Assembly (NCBI GenBank): GCA_024235735.1
Contig: JACKLU010000016.1
Location: 1 to 58,636, forward strand
DNA length: 58,636 bases
Origin: Burkholderiales bacterium
Lineage (GTDB): Bacteria; Pseudomonadota; Gammaproteobacteria; Burkholderiales; Nitrosomonadaceae
Reading direction: 5' to 3'
Position 1 is the first letter of the stretch; each line of letters starts with the position of its first letter. The notes under the pieces were generated by a model. It was given only the letters and a program-made list of their open reading frames with translations. It was not told the DNA's origin and did not search any database. A program made the translations under genes and the position numbers. Below, piece after piece: positions 25,511 to 34,866 of the stretch.

Positions 25511-26232
25511 GCTCGCGCCTCTAACATGATTTTTTTCATTTCTCTAACGGCTTGGCCCATACCGACAAAAATAGCACGCCCAACAATTGCGTGACCAATA
25601 TTCAATTCCGAAATACCCGGAATTGCTGCAATTGCCTGCACATTCTGATAGTGCAGACCATGGCCGGCGTTCACTTTGAGGTTATGTCCGAGACCATGGA
25701 CAACAGCTTCTTTTATTTTATTTAACTCGCTTTCCTGTGCCGAGTCGGTTTTCGCGTCAGCATAGCTTCCCGTGTGCATTTCAATGACAGGTGCGCCTGC
25801 TTCAGCCGCAGCGTCAATTTGTGCCAGGTCGGCATTAATGAACAATGACACACGAATACCAGCCGCCGATAACTGGCGACAGGCATTCTGCACCTGATTA
25901 AAGTGCTTTACAACATCCAAGCCACCCTCGGTGGTCAGTTCTTCACGACGTTCGGGCACCAGACAGATATCTTGGGGCTTGATGCGCACTGCAATAGCAA
26001 TCATCTCTGGAGTTACCGCGCTTTCAAGATTCATACGGGTTGTTAATGATTCACGCAGTACTTCGACATCCCGATCCTGTATATGCCGACGGTCTTCTCG
26101 CAAATGCAGTGTGATCGCATCGGCGCCAGATGACTCTGCGACCAGAGCCGCTTCTATCGGACTCGGGTAATCCGTGCCACGCGCCTGTCTGAGCGTCGCC
26201 ACATGGTCGATATTTACCCCCAGTTCAATCAT
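25507..26232 (-). CDS. pdxJ: Pyridoxine 5'-phosphate synthase
   Basis: TIM-barrel enzyme that condenses 1-deoxyxylulose 5-phosphate with aminoacetone phosphate derivatives in vitamin B6 synthesis. 'LGVNIDHVATLRQARGTDYP' begins the protein and 'ITLHLREDRRHIQDRDV', 'VSLFINAD', 'VNAGHGLHYQN' and 'LNIGHAIVGRAIFVG' are the conserved blocks. 241 residues, normal. Its upstream neighbour is era with a 91-nt gap; recO, often found between them, is missing. Confidence 0.96.
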   Translation of the reverse strand: MIELGVNIDHVATLRQARGTDYPSPIEAALVAESSGADAITLHLREDRRHIQDRDVEVLRESLTTRMNLESAVTPEMIAIAVRIKPQDICLVPERREELTTEGGLDVVKHFNQVQNACRQLSAAGIRVSLFINADLAQIDAAAEAGAPVIEMHTGSYADAKTDSAQESELNKIKEAVVHGLGHNLKVNAGHGLHYQNVQAIAAIPGISELNIGHAIVGRAIFVGMGQAVREMKKIMLEARA

Positions 26233-26323
26233 GATTTTGCTCCTGTATGAACAGCATAATCCTGTTATTAATATCGTTTTTCACTAATCGAGTAATCTGT
26301 CTCGAAGTTATTGCACACGGACT

Positions 26324-27205
26324 TTATTCGTGTCCAAGTTGTCGCAGCACATTGATATTGTCCGCCCACCCGCTTCTAACCTTAACCCAAATCTGCAAAA
26401 AAATCTTTTTACCAAAAACTTTTTCCATATCTTTGCGCGCCTGAGTACCAATCAACTTCAACTTCTCACCACCTTTACCTATGATAATCGCTTTCTGATT
26501 CGATTTATCGACCAGTATCGTTGCATGAACCTCAATGAGTTTCTCCGTTTCCACAAACTTTTCTGCGATAACGCTCGTTAAATAAGGCACCTCATCGCCC
26601 ATTAAACGAAACAATTTTTCACGCACAAACTCGGCCGCCATGAATCGTGCGCTTTTATCGGTTATTTCATCAACATCATATAAGGGGGGATTTTCAGGTA
26701 AAAACGGGCGTATTATTTCAATCAATTCAGACAATTGCTCTTTTTTTGCTGCGCTTACCGGAAAAAGCGCACTGAAATTAAATTTCTTTGCCATCGCATC
26801 TAAAAATGGCAACAACTTGTTTTTGTCCTGCAAGCGATCTATTTTGTTCACCACCAATACCACCGGCGTAGAACCAGACATAAGGGTTAACACTTGCTGA
26901 TCGCGTTCGTCGAAACGTAAAGCCTCTATGACAAACAGTACAAGATCCACATCATTTATGCATTGCGATACAACACGGTTCATCGCAGCATTCATGCGGT
27001 TTTTATAACAAGTCTGAAAACCCGGTGTATCGACAAAAACAAACTGCGACTGTTGGTCAGTCAAAATACCATTTATGCTATGCCGTGTTGTTTGTGCTTT
27101 TCTGGAAGTAATGCTAATCTTTTGTTGTATAAGATTATTCAGCAACGTCGATTTTCCGACGTTCGGACGTCCTACTATGGCTACATAACCCGTACGAAAA
27201 CGCAT
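26324..27205 (-). CDS. era: GTPase Era
   Basis: Ribosome-assembly GTPase that binds 16S rRNA. G1 is 'GRPNVGKSTLLNNLIQ', G3 'VDTPGF', G4 'VVNKIDRL', and the C-terminal KH domain contains 'AIIIGKGGEKLKLIGTQAR'. 293 residues, normal. It is about 65 nt downstream of rnc, the usual rnc-era order, so probably co-transcribed. Confidence 0.96.
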   Translation of the reverse strand: MRFRTGYVAIVGRPNVGKSTLLNNLIQQKISITSRKAQTTRHSINGILTDQQSQFVFVDTPGFQTCYKNRMNAAMNRVVSQCINDVDLVLFVIEALRFDERDQQVLTLMSGSTPVVLVVNKIDRLQDKNKLLPFLDAMAKKFNFSALFPVSAAKKEQLSELIEIIRPFLPENPPLYDVDEITDKSARFMAAEFVREKLFRLMGDEVPYLTSVIAEKFVETEKLIEVHATILVDKSNQKAIIIGKGGEKLKLIGTQARKDMEKVFGKKIFLQIWVKVRSGWADNINVLRQLGHE

Positions 27206-27270
27206 AGTGATTAATTTACAGAAAAAAAATCTGCGAAATTGCTAAATAGCATAAATTTGACACGACAATA

Positions 27271-27978
27271 TTAGTTGTCCTGGACATTTTCTCGTGCATG
27301 GACCTGCTCATAGGCGAGTTTTGCAGCGGCCTGTTCTGCACTGCGGCGACTGGTGCCTTCACCTCGCGTACAGATATCGAAGGTGGAAACGGCGCATTCG
27401 ACCTTGAATTTTTGTTGATGTGCTTTTCCTGTCGTTGTAACGACAGTATATTCGGGCAAATCCAGTTTTCGACTTTGCAGAAACTCCTGCAGGAGCGTCT
27501 TGGGGTCCTTTCCATGCGTTGCATAATCTAATGTTGCAAGAACAGGTCGATAAATTTGATGGATAACTTCTTTTGCGCGTAAAAAACCGCTGTCCATATA
27601 AATTGCACCAAACACGGCTTCCAGTGCATCCGCCAGTATTGAGGGACGTTGACTGCCACCACTTTTCATTTCACCCTCGCCAAGTCTGATCAATTGGTCC
27701 ATACCTAAACGCAATGCAAGTTCAGATAAGGTCTGTTGATTGACCATACTGGCGCGAAAGCGGGATAAACGCCCTTCTGACATTTCAGGATATCGTTTAA
27801 AAAACAAATCCGCAATTGCACAATTCAAAACACTATCGCCCAGAAACTCAAGGCGTTCGTTATGTTTTGCGCCATAGCTACGATGCGTTAAAGCTTCCTG
27901 CAATAATTCAGGCTGGAAAAATCCGTAACCAATCTGGCTACAAAACACGTTGATCAATTTTTCCCTGTCGAACAGCAT
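27271..27978 (-). CDS. rnc: Ribonuclease III
   Basis: Double-strand-specific endoribonuclease for rRNA and mRNA processing. The signature 'NERLEFLGDSVLNCAIADL' is at about residues 40-58 and 'LADALEAVFGAIYMDSGF' provides the second acidic cluster. The C-terminal dsRNA-binding domain includes 'PKTLLQEFLQSRKLDLPEY' and ends with 'RSAEQAAAKLAYEQV'. 235 residues, normal. It follows the DUF4845 gene by 17 nt. Confidence 0.96.
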   Translation of the reverse strand: MLFDREKLINVFCSQIGYGFFQPELLQEALTHRSYGAKHNERLEFLGDSVLNCAIADLFFKRYPEMSEGRLSRFRASMVNQQTLSELALRLGMDQLIRLGEGEMKSGGSQRPSILADALEAVFGAIYMDSGFLRAKEVIHQIYRPVLATLDYATHGKDPKTLLQEFLQSRKLDLPEYTVVTTTGKAHQQKFKVECAVSTFDICTRGEGTSRRSAEQAAAKLAYEQVHARENVQDN

Positions 27979-27995
27979 AATGGCCGGGTTTTATT

Positions 27996-28367
27996 TTAAT
28001 CGCTCGTAACATCAAAATCGAATTTGAGCGAAATATTGGATACCAATGGAACCTCCACCGTGTATGCCACGCTTAGGATCAATCTCTCTTTGTCTTTTGA
28101 GATCTTAAGATCCTTGGCGGATACCACTCTAATTCCATCGACTTGCGCACGCTTTGTGAAGGCAAGCCTGATTTGAGCTGCATTCGCATTCTGCAAGCTG
28201 TTATCACTGGCTACTGCAGCCAGATTTTTCTTAATTGTCGCGTTATCGATATAAACCGGCACAACCTTCATACCGATCACTGCGACCAGCACCAGGATAA
28301 TGGATCCAATCAACATTCCGGTAAGCGTCAATCCGCGTTGCTTATAGCACGGTGTAACTACATCCAT
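27996..28367 (-). CDS. DUF4845 membrane-anchored protein
   Basis: A 123-residue protein with a pilin-like N-terminus: 'KQRGLTLTGMLIGSIILVLV' leads into one membrane helix and a small periplasmic domain with a beta-rich end ('VEVPLVSNISLKFDFDVT'). DUF4845 proteins often sit between lepB and rnc in betaproteobacteria, as here. A strong GAGAGGAAAA site precedes ATG 28367; an earlier start at 28400 is less supported. Function is unknown. Confidence 0.85.
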   Translation of the reverse strand: MDVVTPCYKQRGLTLTGMLIGSIILVLVAVIGMKVVPVYIDNATIKKNLAAVASDNSLQNANAAQIRLAFTKRAQVDGIRVVSAKDLKISKDKERLILSVAYTVEVPLVSNISLKFDFDVTSD

Positions 28368-28403
28368 TTTTCCTCTCCACACATGAAAAATTATTTGCAA
28401 CGA

Positions 28404-29207
28404 TTACTGTATGTTCTGACCTATACGACCAAAATCGGCAAAATTCCACCAGATCATAAATGCTTTTCCCACAATATTTTCTTCAGGCACAAACCCCCAG
28501 TAGCGACTATCACTACTGCTATCTCTATTATCGCCCAAAGTAAAATAATGATCAGGCGGTACCGTACAAGTGAATCCGGTACGACTATACTTGCAGTTTT
28601 CACGGTAAGGAAATGCGCGCACACTCGAATACTGCAATCCACCCACTTCCTGATTCACTAAAATGGAATGATTTATTTCCCCAAGAAATTCAGCATATTC
28701 TTCAGAATAAATATAGCCCATTCCGGGTTCGACATATTTATAATCGCCGACATATTCCAGTCTGACAAGCTCATCGTTAATCAGCAACTGCTTATTATGA
28801 TAAGTTACAATATCACCCGGAACGCCGACGACACGCTTGATATAATCGATAGAAGGGTCCTCCGGGTATCGAAAAACCAGAACATCTCCCATTTTGGGAT
28901 TGTTCATTTCGATAATCTTCTTATTGATTACCGGCAAACGAATACCATAAGTATATTTATTTACGAGAATAAAATCTCCGACGATCAATGTCGGAATCAT
29001 CGATCCGGAAGGAATTTTGAAAGGCTCAATTACAAACGAACGCAAACAGAATACGATGAGTATTATAGGAAAGAAACTTTTAGGATATTCGATCCACCAG
29101 GGTTCTTCCTCGTCTGTTTTGCGCTTGTGCCGCAGGATAAAATAATCGACAGCCCATATAACACCCGTAATAACCAATAAGCTAAACAAAATCAGCGGAA
29201 AATTCAT
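28404..29207 (-). CDS. lepB: Signal peptidase I
   Basis: Inner-membrane protease that removes signal peptides. Two N-terminal membrane helices (about 5-22 and 45-62) precede the catalytic Ser in 'IPSGSMIPTLIVGDFILVNK' and the Lys in 'YIKRVVGVPGDIV'. Box E 'FTLGDNRDSSSDSRYWGFV' is present. 267 residues, normal. An AAAGGTG site lies before the ATG. It lies about 100 nt downstream of lepA in the usual lepA-lepB order. Confidence 0.96.
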   Translation of the reverse strand: MNFPLILFSLLVITGVIWAVDYFILRHKRKTDEEEPWWIEYPKSFFPIILIVFCLRSFVIEPFKIPSGSMIPTLIVGDFILVNKYTYGIRLPVINKKIIEMNNPKMGDVLVFRYPEDPSIDYIKRVVGVPGDIVTYHNKQLLINDELVRLEYVGDYKYVEPGMGYIYSEEYAEFLGEINHSILVNQEVGGLQYSSVRAFPYRENCKYSRTGFTCTVPPDHYFTLGDNRDSSSDSRYWGFVPEENIVGKAFMIWWNFADFGRIGQNIQ

Positions 29208-29311
29208 AATTTCACCTTTATGAATCTATTTAGACCGGCTGTGGTAACTGTGCTCATCAGTTGCACACCGTGATAAAGATTAAGATTCATATTTTTTCAC
29301 ATTAAATTTTT

Positions 29312-31105
29312 TTATTTATTGTCGATCTGCAATATTGCCAGAAACGCTTCCTGTGGGATTTCCACATTACCGACACGTTTCATTCTTTTCTTACCCGCTT
29401 TTTGCTTTTCCAGCAGTTTGCGTTTACGTGTAATATCACCACCATAACATTTTGCCAATACATTCTTCCTTAATGCCTTGACCGTCTCTCTGGCTATAAT
29501 ATGCGCGCCAATCGCAGCTTGCACAGCAATATCAAACATCTGGCGCGGAATTAACTGCCGCATTTTCTGCACCAATTCACGCCCACGGTATTGACTGCTC
29601 GCTCGATGCACAATCAAGGATAATGCATCCACGCGATCACCGTTGATTAAAACATCAATCTTGACCAGATCAGATGTACGGAACTCCAGAAACTCATAAT
29701 CCAGGGATGCATATCCCCGGCTTGTTGATTTCAGTCGATCAAAGAAATCCATAACCACTTCATTCAGCGGCATCTCATATGTCAACATGACTTGCCGCCC
29801 CATATATTGCATATTCTTTTGTATACCGCGTTTGCTGACACATAAAGTGATCACTGCACCAACGAATTCCTCCGGAACCAGTATGGTTGTCGTAATAATC
29901 GGCTCCCGGATTTCCGCGATTTTTGATAAATCCGGAATTTTGGAAGGATTGTCAATCTCAATCACAGAACCGTCGCGCAACAGTATTTGATAAACAACCG
30001 TTGGCGCGGTTGTTATCAAATCCATATCGTATTCACGTTCAAGCCGTTCCTGAACGATATCCATGTGCAGCAATCCTAGAAATCCACAGCGAAAGCCAAA
30101 ACCAAGCGCCTGTGAGGTTTCCGGTTCAAAATGCAGGGAAGAATCATTAAGCCTTAATTTTTCCAACGCTGATCGCAATGCATCATATTGATTTGACTCA
30201 ACCGGATACAACCCTGCAAAAACCTGTGGTTTGATTTCTTTGAAACCCTGCAACGGTTTTTCTGCAGGCTTATTAGCAAGCGTTACGGTATCGCCTACTT
30301 TGGCAGCATCAAGTTCTTTTATACCAGAGATTACATAACCCACTTCTCCAGCACTCAGCACATTACGCTGCACTGACTTGGGAATGAACACGCCTACCTG
30401 CTCGCATAAATGAGTCACATTGCTTGCCATCAGCAGAATTTTATCGCCGGGTCTGAGCTTACCTTCCATCACCCGTACCAGAATAACGACGCCGACATAA
30501 TTATCAAACCATGAATCGACAATCAACGCTTTCAGTGGCGCTTCAGGATCTCCTGTTGGCGCCGGAATACGTGTAACAACAGCTTCGAGCAAATCTTCAA
30601 TACCAAAACCCGTCTTGGCACTGACATGCAGCGCATCCCGGGCATCTATTCCAATGACATCCTCAATATTTTCAATTGCTCTTTGAGGGTCAGCCGCCGG
30701 CAAATCTATCTTATTGAGTACTGGAACAACTTCAACGCCCTGCTCAATCGCTGTATAGCAGTTGGCCACTGTTTGCGCCTCAACACCTTGCGAAGCATCA
30801 ACCACAAGCAAAGCACCTTCACATGCAGCCAGTGAACGCGACACTTCATAGGAAAAATCAACATGTCCAGGGGTATCAATGAGATTCAGCAGATAGGTTT
30901 CGCCATCCTTGGCTTTATACTGCAAAGCCACAGTTTGCGCTTTGATGGTTATCCCTCTTTCCCGCTCCAGATCCATAGAATCCAGAACCTGGTCTTCCAT
31001 TTCACGTTCGGTCAATCCTCCGCAAAACTGAATAATTCTGTCTGCTAGCGTAGATTTTCCATGATCTATATGCGCGATAATTGAAAAATTACGGATATGC
31101 AGCAT
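29312..31105 (-). CDS. lepA: Elongation factor 4 (LepA)
   Basis: Ribosome-bound translational GTPase that can back-translocate stalled ribosomes. G1 'IAHIDHGKSTLADRIIQF', G2 'RERGITIKAQTVAL', G3 'DTPGHVDFSYEVSRSL' and G4 'LNKIDLPAAD' are present, as is the LepA-specific C-terminal end 'GGDITRKRKLLEKQKAGKKR'. 597 residues, normal. It is the first gene of a lepA-lepB-DUF4845-rnc-era run. Confidence 0.97.
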   Translation of the reverse strand: MLHIRNFSIIAHIDHGKSTLADRIIQFCGGLTEREMEDQVLDSMDLERERGITIKAQTVALQYKAKDGETYLLNLIDTPGHVDFSYEVSRSLAACEGALLVVDASQGVEAQTVANCYTAIEQGVEVVPVLNKIDLPAADPQRAIENIEDVIGIDARDALHVSAKTGFGIEDLLEAVVTRIPAPTGDPEAPLKALIVDSWFDNYVGVVILVRVMEGKLRPGDKILLMASNVTHLCEQVGVFIPKSVQRNVLSAGEVGYVISGIKELDAAKVGDTVTLANKPAEKPLQGFKEIKPQVFAGLYPVESNQYDALRSALEKLRLNDSSLHFEPETSQALGFGFRCGFLGLLHMDIVQERLEREYDMDLITTAPTVVYQILLRDGSVIEIDNPSKIPDLSKIAEIREPIITTTILVPEEFVGAVITLCVSKRGIQKNMQYMGRQVMLTYEMPLNEVVMDFFDRLKSTSRGYASLDYEFLEFRTSDLVKIDVLINGDRVDALSLIVHRASSQYRGRELVQKMRQLIPRQMFDIAVQAAIGAHIIARETVKALRKNVLAKCYGGDITRKRKLLEKQKAGKKRMKRVGNVEIPQEAFLAILQIDNK

Positions 31106-31329
31106 CGTGTAGTTGTAGAGATTAACTAGTGGTAATTAGGAATGCAGGATATTGGAATTCAGATATTAAATACCTATTGCACTGCAAGAGTAGATATCAA
31201 CAGTTTTTTGCACCGAAGGAAGGCCGGATGAGGAATTATAAAAAAACCGGATTTTCACATGCGGTGGATAGATATATCGAAACAGCAACAACAAAAAGCT
31301 CAGCATAGTCTGACCCAAAAGGCTGCATT

Positions 31330-31620
31330 CTATCGAATTTTTGCAAGATAATCATCCAATGCCTGAAGATTCAGAAAATGATGGCATATTTCAGTCTCAT
31401 CGGGTAGGGCGATCAGGACTGGAATTTTGTCATTATATCGCGCCACTAGGACTGGATCGACGTCAATATCAATAACCACAAACTCAAACACTATCCGAGT
31501 CTGCTGCTGCTGTAAATCCGCTATCATTTGCTGGCACAGATGACATTCGCTACGCCCATATACAACCAGCTTCCCAGCAGCTCCTCGATTCCTGTCCATC
31601 TCACCAGAATCAGTCAACAT
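31330..31620 (-). CDS. Glutaredoxin-like (DUF836-type) thiol protein
   Basis: A 96-residue thioredoxin-fold protein with the redox pair C-H-L-C in 'VVYGRSECHLCQQMIADL' near residues 19-36. A cis-Pro region 'DKIPVLIAL' follows. Its start overlaps the end of the mucD-like protease gene by 11 nt; a second Met eight residues in could be the real start. Placement next to a periplasmic protease hints at a link to thiol stress, but there is no signal peptide. Confidence 0.82.
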   Translation of the reverse strand: MLTDSGEMDRNRGAAGKLVVYGRSECHLCQQMIADLQQQQTRIVFEFVVIDIDVDPVLVARYNDKIPVLIALPDETEICHHFLNLQALDDYLAKIR

Positions 31621-33052
31621 TTTCCAGTTTCATGGTAACAAACGTCGTCAGATCCCCACGTTTAATCAATAAAGCAATATTACGGCCCTCATCCACCTTA
31701 TCGAGCATTTGATTAAATTGCTCGACATTCTTGATATCCTTGCTGTTAAATCCAACAATGACGTCTCCCCGGCGAATACCTGCCTGACTGGCAATTCCAG
31801 GTTGAACCGCTTCAACAACTATACCGTATTCAACATCAAGCTGTTTTTTCATCTGATTACTCAACTCACCCAGCACAATACCGAGGCGATTCGTGCTCTC
31901 ATTTTTTTTACTCTGTTTTTGTTGAGAACCTCGACTCGATTCCTCTGATGGGATCTCACCAACCTTAACACGTACACTCTGAATCGAACCATCACGCCAG
32001 ATTTTTACAATGACGCTTGAATCCGGGATCGTATTACCAACAATACGCGGCAGGTCTGATGAAGTTTCCACTTCCTGCCCATTGAAATCAATGATGATAT
32101 CCCTTGGCTTGATCCCAGCCGCATCAGCAGGCCCACCTTTTTCGACCGAGACAACAAGCGCCCCGCGCAAATCAGAAATACCAAATGATTCCGCCAGCTC
32201 TTTAGTTACTTCCTGAATCATGACACCAATACGGCCACGCCGCACAGCACCCGAGGTTTTCAGTTGATTGGCAATGTCAATTGCAACATTAATCGGTATA
32301 GCGAAAGACAGCCCCATAAAACCGCCTGTACGGCTATATATTTGTGAATTGATTCCAACTACTTCGCCACTCATATTAAACAAAGGCCCTCCGGAATTAC
32401 CCGGATTAATTGCCACATCAGTTTGTATGAAGGGCACATAGTTCTCCTGTGCCAGAGAACGTCCTTTTGCGCTCACAATCCCCGCCGTAACGCTATTTTC
32501 AAAACCAAAAGGAGAACCTATCGCAACAACCCACTCCCCTACTCTTAACTCGTCTGGGTCGCCTGTGGTCACTTTGGGTAGACTTTCTGCATCAATTTTT
32601 ATCAAAGCGATATCGGTCTTCTTGTCTGTACCGATAACTTCCCCAACAAATTCACGCTTATCGTTTAACTTCACTGTAATTTGTTCGGCCGACTCCACAA
32701 CATGCGCATTGGTCAAAATATAACCATCCGCGCTGATAATGAATCCCGAACCCATTGATCTCGGCTCGGATTTTCTGGGTGCAGAAAAAGGCTGCAGATG
32801 TCGCCGGAAAAATTCATAGAACGGAGAATCTTCCGGAATATTCTGAAATTCTGGAAAAAGTTGCGCCATCGCATCGTTCTGTGTTTGCACTGTGCTGATA
32901 TTGACAACTGCTGCGCCATATTTTTCCACCAATCCTGTAAAATCCGGCAATTCTTTTGCCTGCGCCGATACCGTTGCTGAAAGCATAAACACCACAATCA
33001 AAACCCAATAACGCAGCATTTCCTTGTTTCGCATACCCATCATAATTGACAT
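31610..33052 (-). CDS. mucD: DegQ/MucD-type periplasmic serine protease
   Basis: HtrA-family protease with chaperone-like action on misfolded envelope proteins. An N-terminal signal peptide ('MLRYWVLIVVFMLSATVSA') is followed by the trypsin-like domain with His in 'ILTNAHVVESAEQI', Asp in 'KKTDIALIKID' and Ser in 'NPGNSGGPLF'. Two PDZ domains follow ('GRIGVMIQEV' to about 375; 'RLGIVLGELS' to the end). 480 residues as drawn; several in-frame ATGs within the first 12 residues make the exact start uncertain. Gene order rpoE-rseA-rseB-mucD supports the name. Confidence 0.93.
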   Translation of the reverse strand: MSIMMGMRNKEMLRYWVLIVVFMLSATVSAQAKELPDFTGLVEKYGAAVVNISTVQTQNDAMAQLFPEFQNIPEDSPFYEFFRRHLQPFSAPRKSEPRSMGSGFIISADGYILTNAHVVESAEQITVKLNDKREFVGEVIGTDKKTDIALIKIDAESLPKVTTGDPDELRVGEWVVAIGSPFGFENSVTAGIVSAKGRSLAQENYVPFIQTDVAINPGNSGGPLFNMSGEVVGINSQIYSRTGGFMGLSFAIPINVAIDIANQLKTSGAVRRGRIGVMIQEVTKELAESFGISDLRGALVVSVEKGGPADAAGIKPRDIIIDFNGQEVETSSDLPRIVGNTIPDSSVIVKIWRDGSIQSVRVKVGEIPSEESSRGSQQKQSKKNESTNRLGIVLGELSNQMKKQLDVEYGIVVEAVQPGIASQAGIRRGDVIVGFNSKDIKNVEQFNQMLDKVDEGRNIALLIKRGDLTTFVTMKLENVD

Positions 33053-33085
33053 TTAATAGCGTAAGTTAATAATTTTATATTTTAA

Positions 33086-33111
33086 TCTGATACTTTATTC
33101 TAAAAAATTCC
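33086..33111 (-). promoter_or_regulatory. Possible sigma-E promoter of mucD
   Basis: Reading the minus strand, GGAATT (33111-33106) and TCAGA (33090-33086) are 15 nt apart. They resemble the RpoE consensus GGAACTT / TCTGA and lie about 34 nt before the mucD start. Confidence 0.3.
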
Positions 33112-33234
33112 GACACTACAATTTTCTTTCCGGAAAAATAAGTTTTTGTAATTAAAAGACAAGATCATCATGATCGTTTTTATATGGAACATAACCTACG
33201 ATTTATCAAAAAGCATGAGATCGTAAGCACAGAA

Positions 33235-34227
33235 CTAGGGACGTAGAAGCACGGCATCACCGATCAGCTTAATGGTATTTAATGGCACTTCACCTACTGC
33301 AGTGATTTTTTTATTTTCCAATTCCCGAACATAAATATTAATCGCTCCCCGACTTGAATAAAAACCAGGCAGTGGTGATACCGCTTCACTGTCGATGGGC
33401 TCAATAAATACCGATACCGAGGCCAGCTCATCGGATAAAACAATGTGATCAATCAGACCGGATTTGCCAACCAGATTGCGTTTCATCTCTGTGATTTTTT
33501 TAAAACCTGCCGGCAACTTTCCCAAACGCCAGACCGGTTCATCATCACCGAAAGCAAAAGTAGAGAGTTTTATCGTTTTCCAATCATCTGAAACGCTCAT
33601 CGCGCCAGTATTCAGCAAGCGATCATCAATTTCCTGACCAATCTCGACTGCAGCAAATGCGAACTGCTCAATCACCGCATCTTTATCGATAACAGCCACC
33701 TTCAGTAACAGACCGCTATCAACATCAACCCACATTTTATAGCCATAGCGCAGATTATCTCTTGGAACAAGTTTGACAACCTGACTTTCATACCCAGCCA
33801 CACGCTCTAATTTACTTTTCTCATACGTGTAATTTTCATAAATTCTTTCAATTGGCTGTGGTAACAGATCGGGGAAAAATTTTCTGAACCATCGTTCTTC
33901 GATATAAACTTTTTTACTCTCAGGCAAATAACATTTCAATGCATCATTAGTACGATAAACAATTCTTGTCAAACCATCGAGAGCTTCGATACGCTCATGC
34001 TCACCTGCTTCATCCACTTTATGAATAATCCGAGACGATTCAATATGACCATCGGCATAATAAACAAAGGTGCCCTGGAAATTATGGTGACGGGGGGCGG
34101 ATGAAATCTTTTTTAACCATTCGTAACCATCATGGTCAGATTTTTTTCTGACTAGGTCCTCCGCATATACTGCCTGTATTGCAAATAACGTTACCAGCAA
34201 CGTAACTGAAAGGAAGCGTTTTTTCAT
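33235..34227 (-). CDS. rseB: Sigma-E regulator RseB/MucB
   Basis: Periplasmic protein that binds RseA and shields it from cleavage until lipid or LPS signals arrive. A signal peptide ('MKKRFLSVTLLVTLFAIQAV') leads into the lipoprotein-like domain ('FQGTFVYYADGHIESSRI', 'ERIEALDGLTRIVYRTN') and a smaller C-terminal domain. 330 residues, normal. Its ATG overlaps the rseA stop by 4 nt (ATGA), so the two are coupled. Confidence 0.93.
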   Translation of the reverse strand: MKKRFLSVTLLVTLFAIQAVYAEDLVRKKSDHDGYEWLKKISSAPRHHNFQGTFVYYADGHIESSRIIHKVDEAGEHERIEALDGLTRIVYRTNDALKCYLPESKKVYIEERWFRKFFPDLLPQPIERIYENYTYEKSKLERVAGYESQVVKLVPRDNLRYGYKMWVDVDSGLLLKVAVIDKDAVIEQFAFAAVEIGQEIDDRLLNTGAMSVSDDWKTIKLSTFAFGDDEPVWRLGKLPAGFKKITEMKRNLVGKSGLIDHIVLSDELASVSVFIEPIDSEAVSPLPGFYSSRGAINIYVRELENKKITAVGEVPLNTIKLIGDAVLLRP

Positions 34228-34865
34228 CTACCATAATTGTCCGTAGATTTGTCCGTAGAGTCAGTTGCAGGATGATATAAGGCCGGATGCCTAATTAATG
34301 CTGGACCAGGCGATAATTCTTTGTGGAAATTGTGAAAATACAGATAATTGGTCATATCATTATTGGAAACGTAAGGATAATGACTTCCACCCGAGGTGTG
34401 CAAAACATTCATGGGATAATGCGGTTGATCTACTCCGGGCTGCATTCTCGATTGTTCAGCAACAATGGCCGGGTGCGATTGCTGATAAACATTCTGCATA
34501 ACCACCCATGTCGATAACATCGCAAAGAGAGAAGCCGCTGTCGCAAATGCAAAAACTTTAGTTTTTGAATTTGCGGGCCTGATTTCTTTAGCGTTCTGTT
34601 GCTGATGGGATTGAAGGGAGGATTGATTGAATGATTTTCTGAGGGTTTCTGGAACAAGAATCATTGGCTCTGAAGCGAGTTGCCTGCTCACTCGTTTGGC
34701 AACATTCGTTGTCAGATTTGATGACTGCCTCATCGTATCACCAATGAGATGATATATTTCCCAGTCACGACTTAATAGATCTTCTTGCTTAAGGACTGCA
34801 ATAATTTCTTCCGCATCCTGACCACTTAACTCACCATCCATCAACTCAGATACTTTATTTTTCAC
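34224..34865 (-). CDS. rseA: Anti-sigma factor RseA/MucA
   Basis: Single-pass membrane anti-sigma factor. The cytoplasmic N-terminus ('VSELMDGELSGQDAEEII', 'DWEIYHLIGDTMRQ') binds RpoE. A membrane helix lies near residues 108-127 ('VFAFATAASLFAMLSTWVV'), and the periplasmic tail is short and rich in Pro, His and Ser. 213 residues. Its start lies 1 nt after the rpoE stop. Confidence 0.92.
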   Translation of the reverse strand: MKNKVSELMDGELSGQDAEEIIAVLKQEDLLSRDWEIYHLIGDTMRQSSNLTTNVAKRVSRQLASEPMILVPETLRKSFNQSSLQSHQQQNAKEIRPANSKTKVFAFATAASLFAMLSTWVVMQNVYQQSHPAIVAEQSRMQPGVDQPHYPMNVLHTSGGSHYPYVSNNDMTNYLYFHNFHKELSPGPALIRHPALYHPATDSTDKSTDNYGR

Positions 34866-34866
34866 T

